Of a DNA stretch of 44,941 bases, positions 32,843 to 41,193 are shown piece after piece. Made by a program: the position numbers and the translations under genes. The DNA is from DASUTW01 sp035513995 (lineage in GTDB: Bacteria > Actinomycetota > UBA4738 > CALAEC01): the NCBI GenBank assembly GCA_035513995.1, contig DATKBL010000135.1:1-44941 (forward strand), written 5' to 3'. Position 1 is the stretch's first letter. Each line of letters starts with the position of its first letter. The notes beneath the pieces were generated by a model that was not told the DNA's origin, did no database searches, and saw only the letters and a program-made list of their open reading frames with translations.

Positions 32843-33907
32843 ATGAAGTCGCGGGGCGAGCGGTTCCGAGAGTGGCTGGCGGGGCAGACGACGCTCTCGC
32901 TCGTCGGGCTCCTGGTGGGGTCGGCGGCGCTGGTTCTGGTCTTCGCGGGCACGCTCATCGTCATCACGATCCGGGGATGGAGACCCGACGAGTCCATCCT
33001 CATGGCGATCGGCAGCGGTGAGGAGACGGCGGTCCTCTTCGGATCCATCGCCCTCGGGGCCGCGGCGGCCGTGGTCGGGTACTCGATCTATCGCCGGATG
33101 CCCACGAAGCCCTCCCGGAAGGCGGCCATCTCAGGCGCCGCCCTCGGCGTCCAGGCGGTCGTGGCGGCGGGCCTCCTGCTCCTCGTTCGGTCGGGGGAGA
33201 ACTTCGCCTTCCTCGTCCGCCAGAACCTCCGCTTCGAGGTCCTGGACGGGTTCTTCGGACAGTTCGTCACGGCGATCAAGAACACCGTGCTCCTGGCGTT
33301 CTTCGGCGAGCTGGGGGGGATCGTGATCGGGCTGATCCTGGCCATGATGGCGCTCTCCGCCCACGCGGTGGTCCGGGCCCCCGCCCGGGCGTACATCAAC
33401 TTCTTCCGCGGTACCCCTCTCCTGTGGCAGCTCTCCTTCTTCTACCTGACGCTGCTGGGACTGGGGCTCGGCCAGGTGGTCAGCGTCTACCAGGTGGCCG
33501 TGTTCATCTTCGCGCTCAACGCCGGGGCGTACGTCGCGGAGGTCTTCCGGGCGGGCATCCAGTCGATCGAGCGGGGGCAGATGGAGGCGGCGAGGTCGCT
33601 GGGGATGACCTACTTCCAGGCCATGCGCTACGCGATCCTCCCGCAGGCCATCCGGCGGGTGATCCCGCCCCTGACCAACGAGTTCATCATCCTGATCAAG
33701 GACACCTCCCTCGTCTCCGTGCTGGGGCTGACGCTCAACCAGCGCGAGCTGCTGAGCTGGGCCAGGGACCTCTACCAGGAGGCGTTCAACGCGACGCCGT
33801 GGCTCGCCGCGGCGGCCGGGTACCTCGTGGTGACCCTGCCGATGATCCGGGTCGTGAACTGGCTGGAGCGGAAGCTCCGCAGCGGCCTCGTGGGGGTGGG
33901 TGCGTGA
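32843..33907 (+). CDS. Polar amino acid-type ABC permease (HisM/GlnP-like) with N-terminal membrane extension
   Basis: 354 aa. The permease domain (about 140-345) has [34 protein letters not shown] and the EAA loop [35 protein letters not shown]. The first ~130 residues add three hydrophobic segments (about 20-42, 55-75, 92-112) not found in minimal HisM/HisQ proteins of ~220-240 aa. Probably a homodimer, because there is only one permease gene. Upstream ribosome site is weak. Stop overlaps the ATPase start. Confidence 0.9.
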   Translation: MKSRGERFREWLAGQTTLSLVGLLVGSAALVLVFAGTLIVITIRGWRPDESILMAIGSGEETAVLFGSIALGAAAAVVGYSIYRRMPTKPSRKAAISGAALGVQAVVAAGLLLLVRSGENFAFLVRQNLRFEVLDGFFGQFVTAIKNTVLLAFFGELGGIVIGLILAMMALSAHAVVRAPARAYINFFRGTPLLWQLSFFYLTLLGLGLGQVVSVYQVAVFIFALNAGAYVAEVFRAGIQSIERGQMEAARSLGMTYFQAMRYAILPQAIRRVIPPLTNEFIILIKDTSLVSVLGLTLNQRELLSWARDLYQEAFNATPWLAAAAGYLVVTLPMIRVVNWLERKLRSGLVGVGA

Positions 33908-34644
33908 ACCCCGACGGCACGCTGGTGAGGCTGGAGGGCGTCAACAAGTGGTTCGGCGAGAACCACGTCCTGCGGGACGTCGACCTGGCGGTGAACCCCC
34001 AGGACGTCCTGGTCCTGATCGGCCCGTCGGGATCGGGGAAGTCCACCCTCCTGCGGACGATCAACCTGCTCGAGGAGCCGCAGGAGGGAAGCGTGACGTT
34101 CGAGGGGCAGGACATCACCGACGTGCGTGTCGACCTCGACGACGTCCGCGCCGACATCGGGATCGTTTTCCAGGCGTTCAACCTGTTCCCGCACATGACG
34201 GCCCTCCGCAACGTGACGATCGCCTTGAGGAAGGTCCTCAGGCTGGGCGACTCGGAGGCGGAGGAGCGCGCTCGAGAGCAGCTCGACCACGTGGGGCTGG
34301 ACGAGAAGGCCGACTCCTACCCCTCGCAGCTGTCGGGAGGCCAGCAGCAGCGGGTGGCGATCGCGCGAGCCCTGGCGATGAGGCCGAAGCTGATGCTGTT
34401 CGATGAGGTGACCTCGGCGCTCGACCCCGAGCTGGTCCAGGAGGTCCTCGATGTGATGCAGGGGCTCGCCTCCGAGGGCATGACGATGGTGGTCGTGACC
34501 CACGAGATGGGGTTCGCTCGCGAGGTGGGCAACCGGATGATCTTCATGGACGAGGGGCGGATCCTCGAGGAGGGGAAGCCGCGGGAGATGTTCGCGGAGC
34601 CCCAGCACGAGCGGACCCAGCTGTTCCTTTCCCGGATCCTCTGA
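33904..34644 (+). CDS. Polar amino acid ABC transporter ATP-binding protein (GlnQ-like)
   Basis: 246 aa, GTG overlapping the permease stop. Walker [11 protein letters not shown]-loop [19 protein letters not shown], signature [17 protein letters not shown], Walker [21 protein letters not shown]-loop [27 protein letters not shown]. All elements of HisP/GlnQ-type ATPases are intact. Completes a three-gene uptake system. Confidence 0.96.
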   Translation: MNPDGTLVRLEGVNKWFGENHVLRDVDLAVNPQDVLVLIGPSGSGKSTLLRTINLLEEPQEGSVTFEGQDITDVRVDLDDVRADIGIVFQAFNLFPHMTALRNVTIALRKVLRLGDSEAEERAREQLDHVGLDEKADSYPSQLSGGQQQRVAIARALAMRPKLMLFDEVTSALDPELVQEVLDVMQGLASEGMTMVVVTHEMGFAREVGNRMIFMDEGRILEEGKPREMFAEPQHERTQLFLSRIL

Positions 34645-35071
34645 CCCGACCCCGAAAGATCGACGGGCTCGAGGTGCCTTTGGAACCGCTCACGCCTTCC
34701 CCATACGCGAGCGTTGTCTACTCGGCACCTCGAGCCCGCCAAAATGAAGGTCCCGAGCAACCCTTGGCACTTCCCGGCCGGGGCCGGGCGACTCGGTGCG
34801 CGTCCGGGGGATCGGTCTGGGTGGCCGTCCGGGCCGGGGCCCGTCCGACTGCCTGTTCCGCTTCTCCGATGCTCTCCGAGGCGGTCGTCCCTCCGGCCGC
34901 TCGGGACCGACGCGAAAGGTAACAGGGGCGCCACGGCCGAGTCAAGGATTCGATATGGCCTGTCCGGGAACCCATCTCGCGCATCCCCCCAGGTAGCGGC
35001 CGGGTCGCCTCCCGGAAAGAAATTCGCACCGCGGAGCGATCCGAGTGACAAAAGCCTTGGAGCTCGGACCC
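34645..35071. other. Non-coding interval between convergent operons
   Basis: 427 nt without a supportable gene. It holds the long inverted repeat at 34664-34738 and several GC-rich self-complementary patches. Near 35026-35054 there is a TCCGAG/CTCGGA hairpin that could terminate the minus-strand DUF554 transcript. A structured RNA cannot be excluded; none was recognised. Confidence 0.4.
34664..34738. repeat. Long inverted repeat, 15-bp arms with 45-nt insert
   Basis: CGGGCTCGAGGTGCC (34664-34678) and GGCACCTCGAGCCCG (34724-34738) are perfectly complementary. The insert itself can pair (CGCTC with GAGCG), so the RNA would form an extended hairpin 20 nt after the ATPase stop codon. Possible 3' end or stabiliser of the transporter mRNA, or part of a small RNA. 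Confidence 0.7.
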
Positions 35072-35788
35072 TCAGCCGACGCGCTCCACGATGGCGAACG
35101 CGACCGGGGCGAGGAGCAGCGCCGGCAGGAGGTTGCCGACACGGATCTCTCGCAGCTCCAGCAGCCGCAGGCCGATCCCGGCGATGACGACGCCTCCGGC
35201 GGCCGTCATCGACTCGATCACCACGTCGGTGAAGACGTCGGCGGCGATCGAGGCGGTGAGCGAGAGCGCCCCCTGGTACACGAGGACCGTGATCGCCGAG
35301 AACCCGACGCCCCAGCCCAACGCCGACGCGAACGCGACGGCGGCGAACCCGTCCAGCGTGGCCTTGATGGCCAGCAGCTGGAAGTCGCCGGTCGCGCCGT
35401 CCTGGATCGCCCCCAGGATCGTCAGCGGCCCGACGCAGAAGACGAGGGAGGCGATCACGAAGCCCTCGGTGAACCTGGCCTGGCCCCCGCCGAAGCGTGC
35501 CTTCAGGCGGTCCCCCAAGCGGTTCAAGCCTCCCTCGATGTGCAGCAACTCCCCCAGGATCCCCCCGACGAGGACGGAGCCCATGACCAGGATCACGCTG
35601 GCCCGGGTCACCTCGGTCAGCGGTGGGCGGAACGCGTGCAGCCCGGCGTCCACCCCCACGAGCAGTGTGACGAGCCCCAGCGAGTGGAGCACCGTCTCGC
35701 GGATCCGGTCGGGGAGTCGATCTCCGAACAGGGTCCCGGCCAGGGTCCCCGCGAGGACCGTGGCCACGTTGATCAGGGTCCCGATCAT
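35072..35788 (-). CDS. DUF554 family membrane protein
   Basis: 238 aa. ATG at 35788 overlaps the thioesterase stop (ATGA). About seven membrane helices; conserved DUF554 pieces: MIGTLINVATVLAGTLAGTLFGDRLP, LGLVTLLVGVDAG, SLVFCVGPLTILGAIQDGATGDFQLLAIKATLDGFAAVAFASALGWGV and an Ala/Gly-rich late region. Sometimes annotated as a possible membrane transporter; function is unknown. Confidence 0.9.
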   Translation of the reverse strand: MIGTLINVATVLAGTLAGTLFGDRLPDRIRETVLHSLGLVTLLVGVDAGLHAFRPPLTEVTRASVILVMGSVLVGGILGELLHIEGGLNRLGDRLKARFGGGQARFTEGFVIASLVFCVGPLTILGAIQDGATGDFQLLAIKATLDGFAAVAFASALGWGVGFSAITVLVYQGALSLTASIAADVFTDVVIESMTAAGGVVIAGIGLRLLELREIRVGNLLPALLLAPVAFAIVERVG

Positions 35789-36228
35789 CTGGGGGCGGCG
35801 TCCCGGATCGCCAGCGTGAGGCGTCCGGTGGCGACCAGCCGCCCCTCGTCGTCCTCGACCCGGACGTCCCACAGCGCGGTCGAGCGGCCCACGTGGAGCG
35901 GGACTCCGGTGGCGGTGACGTGACCCTCTCGCACCGCCCGGAGGTGGTTCACCGAGAGCTGGATACCCACGGGCCGCCGGTCGAGGCCCACGTGGATCGA
36001 GGTGCCGAACGACCCGACCGTCTCACAGAGCGCGGCCGTGGCGCCCCCGTGGAGGAGGCTGTAGGGCTGGGTGTTGCCGGCGACCGGGATCCTGGCCACG
36101 ATCCGGTCGAGGCCCACCTCGAGCCACTCGAGCTCGATGCGCTCCATGAAGGTCCCGCGGCTGATGTCCCTGGCGATGTCCAGGGCCTGCTCGGCGGTGA
36201 CGCCGGGCGGCATGCGGTTCTCGCTCAT
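35785..36228 (-). CDS. Hotdog-fold thioesterase (PaaI/YdiI-like)
   Basis: 147 aa. The core motif YSLLHGGATAALCETVGSFGTS (about 68-90) is the PaaI-type active-site helix (HGG...E), followed by VGIQLSVNHLRAVREGHVTATGVPLHVGRSTALWDVRVEDDEGRLVATGRLTLAI. Hydrolyses acyl- or aryl-CoA thioesters in the cytoplasm; substrate unknown. TAGACT 10 nt before the ATG at 36228 is a likely -10. Confidence 0.9.
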   Translation of the reverse strand: MSENRMPPGVTAEQALDIARDISRGTFMERIELEWLEVGLDRIVARIPVAGNTQPYSLLHGGATAALCETVGSFGTSIHVGLDRRPVGIQLSVNHLRAVREGHVTATGVPLHVGRSTALWDVRVEDDEGRLVATGRLTLAIRDAAPR

Positions 36229-36238
36229 CGGCGGAAGC

Positions 36239-36244
36239 AGTCTA
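36239..36244 (-). promoter_or_regulatory. Candidate -10 for the thioesterase/DUF554 operon
   Basis: TAGACT on the minus strand, 10 nt before the ATG at 36228, giving a near-leaderless mRNA. No clear -35. Confidence 0.45.
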
Positions 36245-36262
36245 GCCGAGGGAGCCCCGCCC

Positions 36263-36928
36263 TCAGGAGGCGCGGACCCAGAGGTTGTCGGCGATCTCGG
36301 GGCCAAGGGCGACCCTCGCCCCGTTCACCTCGAGCGTGCGCGTGCCGTCGGGGCCCACGGAGTCCACGGTCAGCCGCGCGCCGGGCATCAGCCCGCTGTC
36401 CTGCAGGAAGCGCATCACGTCGAGGTCGAGCTCGAGGTCCTCGGTGAGCCGCTCGAGCCTGCCGGACGTGCCTGGCTCCAGCTCGTGGAGCGGCCGAAGC
36501 CCCTCCTGGTCCACCTTCCTGGCGGAGCCGGGGATCGGGTTGCCGTGGACGCAGGTGGCCGGGTCGTCCAGGACCGCGGTGAACCGCTCCTCCACGCTGT
36601 CGGAGATCGCCCGGCCCCACACGGTGGCCTCCTCGTGCGAGAGGTACCAGGGCAGGCCGACCACCTCCACCAGGAAGCGCTCGGCGAGTCGGTGGCGGCG
36701 TACGAGGGTCTCGGCCAGCCCGCGCCCCTCGTCGGTGAAGGTGAGGTGGCGGTCCCCGCCCACCTCGACCAGCCGCCGCTGGACGAGGCGCTTCACCGCC
36801 TCGGAGACCGAGGCCGGCGTCACCCCCAGCCACTCGGCGATCCGCGCCTGCTGGGTGGGGATGCCCTCCTCGGCCATCTCGAAGATGGCCTCGAGGTAGT
36901 CCTCCTGATGGGAGCCGCCGGCCGCCAT
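36263..36928 (-). CDS. DtxR/MntR/IdeR-family transcriptional regulator with altered metal site
   Basis: 221 aa. A winged helix-turn-helix (ARIAEWLGVTPASVSEAVKRL, about 28-48) is followed by the dimerisation/metal domain and a C-terminal SH3-like (FeoA) domain (about 150-220). Alignment to IdeR is almost register-perfect, so positions can be compared: ancillary-site H79, E83 and H98 are present, but primary-site residues M10, C102, E105 and H106 of IdeR are D10, T102, G105 and R106 here. D10 and E13 resemble MntR D8/E11, yet the MntR partners are also missing. It may sense metal differently or be metal-independent. Divergent from polA across a shared -10. Confidence 0.9.
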   Translation of the reverse strand: MAAGGSHQEDYLEAIFEMAEEGIPTQQARIAEWLGVTPASVSEAVKRLVQRRLVEVGGDRHLTFTDEGRGLAETLVRRHRLAERFLVEVVGLPWYLSHEEATVWGRAISDSVEERFTAVLDDPATCVHGNPIPGSARKVDQEGLRPLHELEPGTSGRLERLTEDLELDLDVMRFLQDSGLMPGARLTVDSVGPDGTRTLEVNGARVALGPEIADNLWVRAS

Positions 36929-36935
36929 GGAGGAG

Positions 36936-36945
36936 AGTCTACAAT
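36936..36945. promoter_or_regulatory. Symmetrical bidirectional -10 between the DtxR-family gene and polA
   Basis: AGTCTACAAT contains TACAAT for polA (36940-36945) and, on the other strand, TAGACT for the regulator (36941-36936). Each hexamer is followed by exactly 7 nt and then the start codon (GTG 36953, ATG 36928), which predicts two leaderless mRNAs. No -35 elements were seen. Confidence 0.65.
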
Positions 36946-36952
36946 CGGCACG

Positions 36953-39580
36953 GTGGGGACCGAGCGACTCTTCCTGCTGGACGGCCACAGCCTCTCCTAC
37001 CGGGCGTTCTTCGCCCTCCCCCCCGACCTGGCCACCTCGACGGGCCAGGTGACCAACGCCGTCTACGGGTTCACCTCGATGCTGATCAAGCTCCTCGCGG
37101 AGGAGCGGCCCGAGTACGTCGCGGTCGCCTTCGACAAGGGACGCCCGACGGTGCGCCTCGAGCAGTACGCCGAGTACAAGGCCGGCCGGGCCGAGACGCC
37201 GGACGAGTTCCGCCAGCAGCTGCCGCTGATCCGCGAGGTGCTCGAGGCGCTGCGGATCCCGATCGTCGAGGTCGAGGGCCACGAGGCCGACGACGCCATC
37301 GCCACGATCGCCGAGCGCGCGAGCGAGAAGGGCCTCGAGGTGGTGATCGTCACGGCCGACCGCGACTTCTTCCAGCTCGTGCGCCCCGGCATCAGCGTGA
37401 AGTTCAACCGGAAGGGGATCTCCGACATCGTCGACTACGACGTAGCGGCGGTCACGGAACGATTCGGGGTGCCGCCCGAGAAGTACATCGAGCTCGTGGC
37501 GCTGAAGGGCGACACCTCCGACAACATCCCGGGGGTGCCCGGCGTCGGCGACAAGACCGCCGCGCGCCTGATCACCGAGCACGGGAGCGTCGAGGGGGTG
37601 CTCGAGCACGCCGAGGAGCTCACCCCCAAGCTGCGGGCGGGCATCGAGGAGGCGGGGGACACGCTGATCCGCAACCGCGAGCTCGTGCGGCTCGTGACCG
37701 ACCTCGACGTCTCCATCGAGCCTCAGGACTGCCGGATCGGGGAGTGGGACCAGAACGAGATCCGCGCCCTGTTCAACACCCTGGAGTTCCGGACGCTGCT
37801 GGAGCGCCTGCAGGAGGTGGGCGAGGCGCGCCCGGCCGCCGCGGACGTCGAGCTGCGCCTCGAGGAGGGCGACCTGGAGGCGGTCGCCTCGGTGCTCGAC
37901 ACGGGCGGGCCCGTCGCCGTGGCCCTGGGCGCGAAGGACGGGGCTCCGTCCGCGATCGCGGTCTCGGCGGGGGAGGGCCGCGGCGTCCATGCCTCCCTGG
38001 ACGGCGCCCTCCCGGAGCCGGTCCGCGGGTGGCTCGAGGATTTGGACCGACCGATCTGGGTCCACGACGCGAAAGAGCTCCAGGCGGCGCTACTCCCGCT
38101 GGGCGTGGAGGCCGCCGGCGTGGAGCTCGACACGATGCTGGCCGGCTACCTTCTCGATCCCGCGGAGGCCTCCTATCCGATCGGCGCCCTCTCGGAGCGG
38201 TACCTCGGAGCCGACCTCGTCGGGGAGGCCGCCGAGGCGAGCGACGACGGCCAGCTGGCGCTGGGCGAGGAGGACCGAGGTCCTCTCGCGGCCGAGGCGG
38301 CGACCGTGGCGGTGCTCGCCCCGCTCCTGGCCGAGCGACTCGAACGGGTCGGCGCCGCCGACCTCCTCCGCGACGTGGAGCTCCCGCTGGCCACGGTCCT
38401 GGCCCGCATGCAGGCCGCGGGCGTGCGGATCGACGTGCCCTATCTCCAGGAGATGTCCGAGGCGCTCGGCGACCGGATGCGCGCGCTCGAGGTCGAGATC
38501 TACGAGCACGCCGGCGAGGAGTTCAACCTCCACTCACCGCCGCAGCTCCGGGTGATCCTCTACGAGAAGCTCGGCCTCACGCCCGGCAAGCGCACCAAGA
38601 CCGGGTACTCGACCGACGCCGCCACCCTGGAGAAGCTGCGGCACCGGCACCCGATCGTGGACGCGCTGCTCTCGTACCGGGAGCTCGCGAAGCTGAAGTC
38701 GACGTACCTCGACGCCCTGCCCCCGCTCGTCCACGCGTCGACGGGGCGGGTCCACACCACCTTCAGCCAGGTCGCCGCCGCGACGGGCCGTCTCTCCTCG
38801 CTCACCCCCAATCTCCAGAACATCCCGGTCCGCGGCGAGCAGGGCCGGGAGATCCGCAAGGCCTTCATCGCCGCGGAGGGGAGGGTGCTGCTCGTCGCCG
38901 ACTACTCGCAGATAGAGCTGCGGGTCCTGGCCCACCTCTCCGGGGACGAGGCGCTGGCGGCGGCCTTCGCCGAGGACGCCGACATCCACGCGGCCACGGC
39001 CGCGAAGGTGTTCGGCCTGCCGCTCGAGCAGGTGGACCCGGAGCTGCGGCGACGGGCCAAGGTCGTGAACTACGGCCTGGCCTACGGGATGAACGCCTAC
39101 GGCCTCGCGACTCGGCTGGGGATCGCTCCCGACGAGGCCAAGGAGTTCATCGACGCCTACTTCGAGGGCTTCCCTCGGGTCCGGGAGTTCCTCGACCAGC
39201 AGGTCACCAGGGCCGCGGCCGAGGGGTTCACGCAGACGATCCTGGGGAGGCGGCGCTACCTGCCCGAGCTCCAGTCGCCGAACCCCAGGATCCGCGACCT
39301 GGGTCGCCGGATGGCGCTCAACGCCCCGATCCAGGGCTCGGCCGCCGACATCATCAAGCTGGCGATGATCCGCGTGGACCGTGCGCTCCCCGGGCTCCCG
39401 GCCACGATGGTCCTCACCGTGCACGACGAGCTCGTGCTGGAGGTGGAGGAGGCCGCCGCCGGCGAGGTCGGGGACGCCGTCCGCGAGGAGATGTCCGGGG
39501 CCTACGAGCTCTCGGTGCCCCTGCGCGTGGACCTCGGGACCGGCCCCACGTGGGCCGACGCCACGCCCGAGGGCCACTGA
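36953..39580 (+). CDS. polA: DNA polymerase I
   Basis: 875 aa from GTG 36953. N-terminal 5'-nuclease/FEN domain (1-290): FLLDGHSLSYRAFFAL, AFDKGRPTVR, EADDAIATIA, VTADRDFFQLV, LKGDTSDNIPGVPGVGDKTA. The middle exonuclease-like domain lacks the DEDD acidic residues (the DTETD-equivalent reads VALGAKDG), so it is inactive for proofreading, as in other actinobacterial Pol I. Polymerase motifs: A DYSQIELR (D650), B RRRAKVVNYGLAYG, C VHDE (D825). Acts in Okazaki fragment processing and repair. A far upstream ATG in frame overlaps the DtxR-family gene and is rejected in favour of the leaderless GTG. Confidence 0.97.
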   Translation: MGTERLFLLDGHSLSYRAFFALPPDLATSTGQVTNAVYGFTSMLIKLLAEERPEYVAVAFDKGRPTVRLEQYAEYKAGRAETPDEFRQQLPLIREVLEALRIPIVEVEGHEADDAIATIAERASEKGLEVVIVTADRDFFQLVRPGISVKFNRKGISDIVDYDVAAVTERFGVPPEKYIELVALKGDTSDNIPGVPGVGDKTAARLITEHGSVEGVLEHAEELTPKLRAGIEEAGDTLIRNRELVRLVTDLDVSIEPQDCRIGEWDQNEIRALFNTLEFRTLLERLQEVGEARPAAADVELRLEEGDLEAVASVLDTGGPVAVALGAKDGAPSAIAVSAGEGRGVHASLDGALPEPVRGWLEDLDRPIWVHDAKELQAALLPLGVEAAGVELDTMLAGYLLDPAEASYPIGALSERYLGADLVGEAAEASDDGQLALGEEDRGPLAAEAATVAVLAPLLAERLERVGAADLLRDVELPLATVLARMQAAGVRIDVPYLQEMSEALGDRMRALEVEIYEHAGEEFNLHSPPQLRVILYEKLGLTPGKRTKTGYSTDAATLEKLRHRHPIVDALLSYRELAKLKSTYLDALPPLVHASTGRVHTTFSQVAAATGRLSSLTPNLQNIPVRGEQGREIRKAFIAAEGRVLLVADYSQIELRVLAHLSGDEALAAAFAEDADIHAATAAKVFGLPLEQVDPELRRRAKVVNYGLAYGMNAYGLATRLGIAPDEAKEFIDAYFEGFPRVREFLDQQVTRAAAEGFTQTILGRRRYLPELQSPNPRIRDLGRRMALNAPIQGSAADIIKLAMIRVDRALPGLPATMVLTVHDELVLEVEEAAAGEVGDAVREEMSGAYELSVPLRVDLGTGPTWADATPEGH

Positions 39581-39585
39581 GCGTG

Positions 39586-39615
39586 TTGACGGCATCTTCG
39601 CAGGTCGCCTAAGAT
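39586..39615 (+). promoter_or_regulatory. rpsA promoter
   Basis: TTGACG (39586-39591), 18 bp, TAAGAT (39610-39615). Predicted start near 39622, leaving about 92 nt of leader before rpsA, room for S1 autoregulation. Confidence 0.75.
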
Positions 39616-39713
39616 GTTCGGGCCCCCGGGGGCGTAGTCTGCCTGCTCGGATCCCTCACCTCGATCCGGTTCGGCGTGAGCGTCACCGTCGGGCAGAGAG
39701 GAGCTGATCGACG

Positions 39714-41183
39714 ATCGAAGAGACGAACGGGCCGGAGGGCGTTGCCGCCGACGTCCAGGACGACCTGACGCCCGAGGAGCTGATCAAGGCGATCGAGGAG
39801 TCCGTCAAGGACCTCAACGATGGCGACCTGGTCACCGGGCAGGTGGTCCGCATCGATCCCGACGAGGTGCTCCTCGACATCGGCTACAAGTCCGAAGGGG
39901 TCATCCCCACCAAGGAGCTCTCGATCCGCCACGACGTCGATCCCTCCGAGGAAGTCTCGATCGGCGACGAGCTCGAGGCGCTCGTCCTCCAGAAGGAGGA
40001 CAAGGAGGGGCGCCTGATCCTCTCCAAGAAGCGCGCGCAGTACGAGCGCGCCTGGGGCCGCATCGAGGAGGTCATGGAGTCGGGCGGCACGATCGAGGGC
40101 CCCGTGATCGAGGTCGTCAAGGGCGGCCTGATCCTCGACATCGGTCTGCGGGGGTTCCTGCCCGCCTCCCTCGTCGACCTGCGCCGAGTGCGCGACCTCC
40201 ACCCCTTCGTGGGCCAGGCGCTCGAGTGCAAGATCATCGAGCTCGACCGCAACCGCAACAACGTGGTGCTCTCGCGACGGGCGTTCCTCGAGGAGTCGCA
40301 GAGCGAGAGCCGCAAGAAGGTGCTCGAGTCGCTCCAGCCCGGCGAGCGGCGGACCGGCAAGGTCTCCTCGATCGTGAACTTCGGCGCGTTCGTGGACCTC
40401 GGCGGCGTGGACGGGCTGGTGCATGTTTCCGAGCTCTCCTGGCGGCACGTCGAGCATCCCGGCGAGGTCGTGACCGTCGGCGAGGACGTGGAGGTCGAGG
40501 TTCTGGACATCGACCTTGACCGCGAGCGCGTCTCGCTCTCGCTCAAGGCCACCCAGGAGGACCCCTGGAAGGAGTTCGAGCGGAAGTACAACGCCGGCGA
40601 GGTGATCGAGGGCGAGGTGACGAAGCTCGTGCCGTTCGGGGCCTTCGTGCGAGTGTCCGAGGACATCGAGGGTCTCGTCCACATCAGCGAGCTCTCCGAG
40701 GCGCACGTGGAGTCGGCCGAGGAGGTCGTCAGCGTAAGCGATCGCGTCCGCGTGAAGGTCGTCGACGTGGACGTCTCGCGCAGGCGCATCTCGCTGTCCA
40801 TGCGCCGGGTCGAGGGCGACGCCATCATCACGCCGGAGTTCGAGCCGGAGCCTGACGAGGTCGTGCCCGAGTCCGCCCCCGAGGCGGAGGTCGAGGCGGC
40901 CGAGCCCGAACCCGACGCCGAGGAGGCCGAGCCCGAACCCGAGGCGCAGCCGGAGGCCGACGCGCAGCCGGAACCGGAGGCGCAGCCGGAGGCCGACGCC
41001 GAGGAGGCCGAGCCCGAGCCCGAGCCCGAGCCCGAGGAGCAGGCGGCCGAGCCCGAGCCCGAGGCCGAGATAGCCCCCGAGGAGCCGGCCGCGCAGGACG
41101 ATGGCGCGGAAGAGGGCGGGGACGAGGACGTCTCCCTCGAGGACATCGTCGCCGACCTCCGGCGCCGCGAAGGCCGCGAGTAG
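39714..41183 (+). CDS. rpsA: 30S ribosomal protein S1
   Basis: 489 aa if started at ATC 39714. The frame is open from a TGA at 39705-39707 and has no ATG/GTG/TTG until GTG 39843, which would remove the first strand of S1 domain 1. Residues before that GTG (TPEELIKAIEESVKDLNDGDLVTGQ) look like normal S1 sequence, and AGAGAGGAG lies about 10 nt before the ATC. CTG 39765 is the alternative. Four S1/OB domains follow (VLLDIGYKSEGVIP; LILDIGLRGFLPASLV; GAFVDLGGVDGLVHVSELSW; GAFVRVSEDIEGLVHISELSE). The tail of ~100 residues is a Pro-Glu-Ala repeat. Binds mRNA on the ribosome. Confidence 0.93.
   Translation: MEETNGPEGVAADVQDDLTPEELIKAIEESVKDLNDGDLVTGQVVRIDPDEVLLDIGYKSEGVIPTKELSIRHDVDPSEEVSIGDELEALVLQKEDKEGRLILSKKRAQYERAWGRIEEVMESGGTIEGPVIEVVKGGLILDIGLRGFLPASLVDLRRVRDLHPFVGQALECKIIELDRNRNNVVLSRRAFLEESQSESRKKVLESLQPGERRTGKVSSIVNFGAFVDLGGVDGLVHVSELSWRHVEHPGEVVTVGEDVEVEVLDIDLDRERVSLSLKATQEDPWKEFERKYNAGEVIEGEVTKLVPFGAFVRVSEDIEGLVHISELSEAHVESAEEVVSVSDRVRVKVVDVDVSRRRISLSMRRVEGDAIITPEFEPEPDEVVPESAPEAEVEAAEPEPDAEEAEPEPEAQPEADAQPEPEAQPEADAEEAEPEPEPEPEEQAAEPEPEAEIAPEEPAAQDDGAEEGGDEDVSLEDIVADLRRREGRE
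40897..41079 (+). repeat. Low-complexity GAGCCC/GAGGCG repeat encoding the S1 acidic tail
   Basis: Hexanucleotide-like units coding for Glu-Pro, Glu-Ala and Gln-Pro dipeptides, including a clean run of GAGCCC units near 41010-41034. Likely to vary in length between strains by slippage. Confidence 0.75.
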
Positions 41184-41193
41184 GCACACCCCC

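Noticed and set aside
15703..34800. Integration of the island into the tRNA with duplicated 3' end (att sites)
   Set aside because: I found no copy of the tRNA 3' segment near the right border and no integrase.
34870..35030. GGTAGC...CGGGT resembling the 3' part of a cyclic-di-GMP-I (GEMM) riboswitch
   Set aside because: The conserved core of that aptamer, including the ACGCAAAGCC element, is absent, and no gene lies downstream on that strand.
39700..39850. Frameshift or pseudogene at the 5' end of rpsA
   Set aside because: The frame is continuous and S1-like right up to ATC 39714 with a ribosome site; a non-standard start explains it without a lesion, though a sequence error is still possible.
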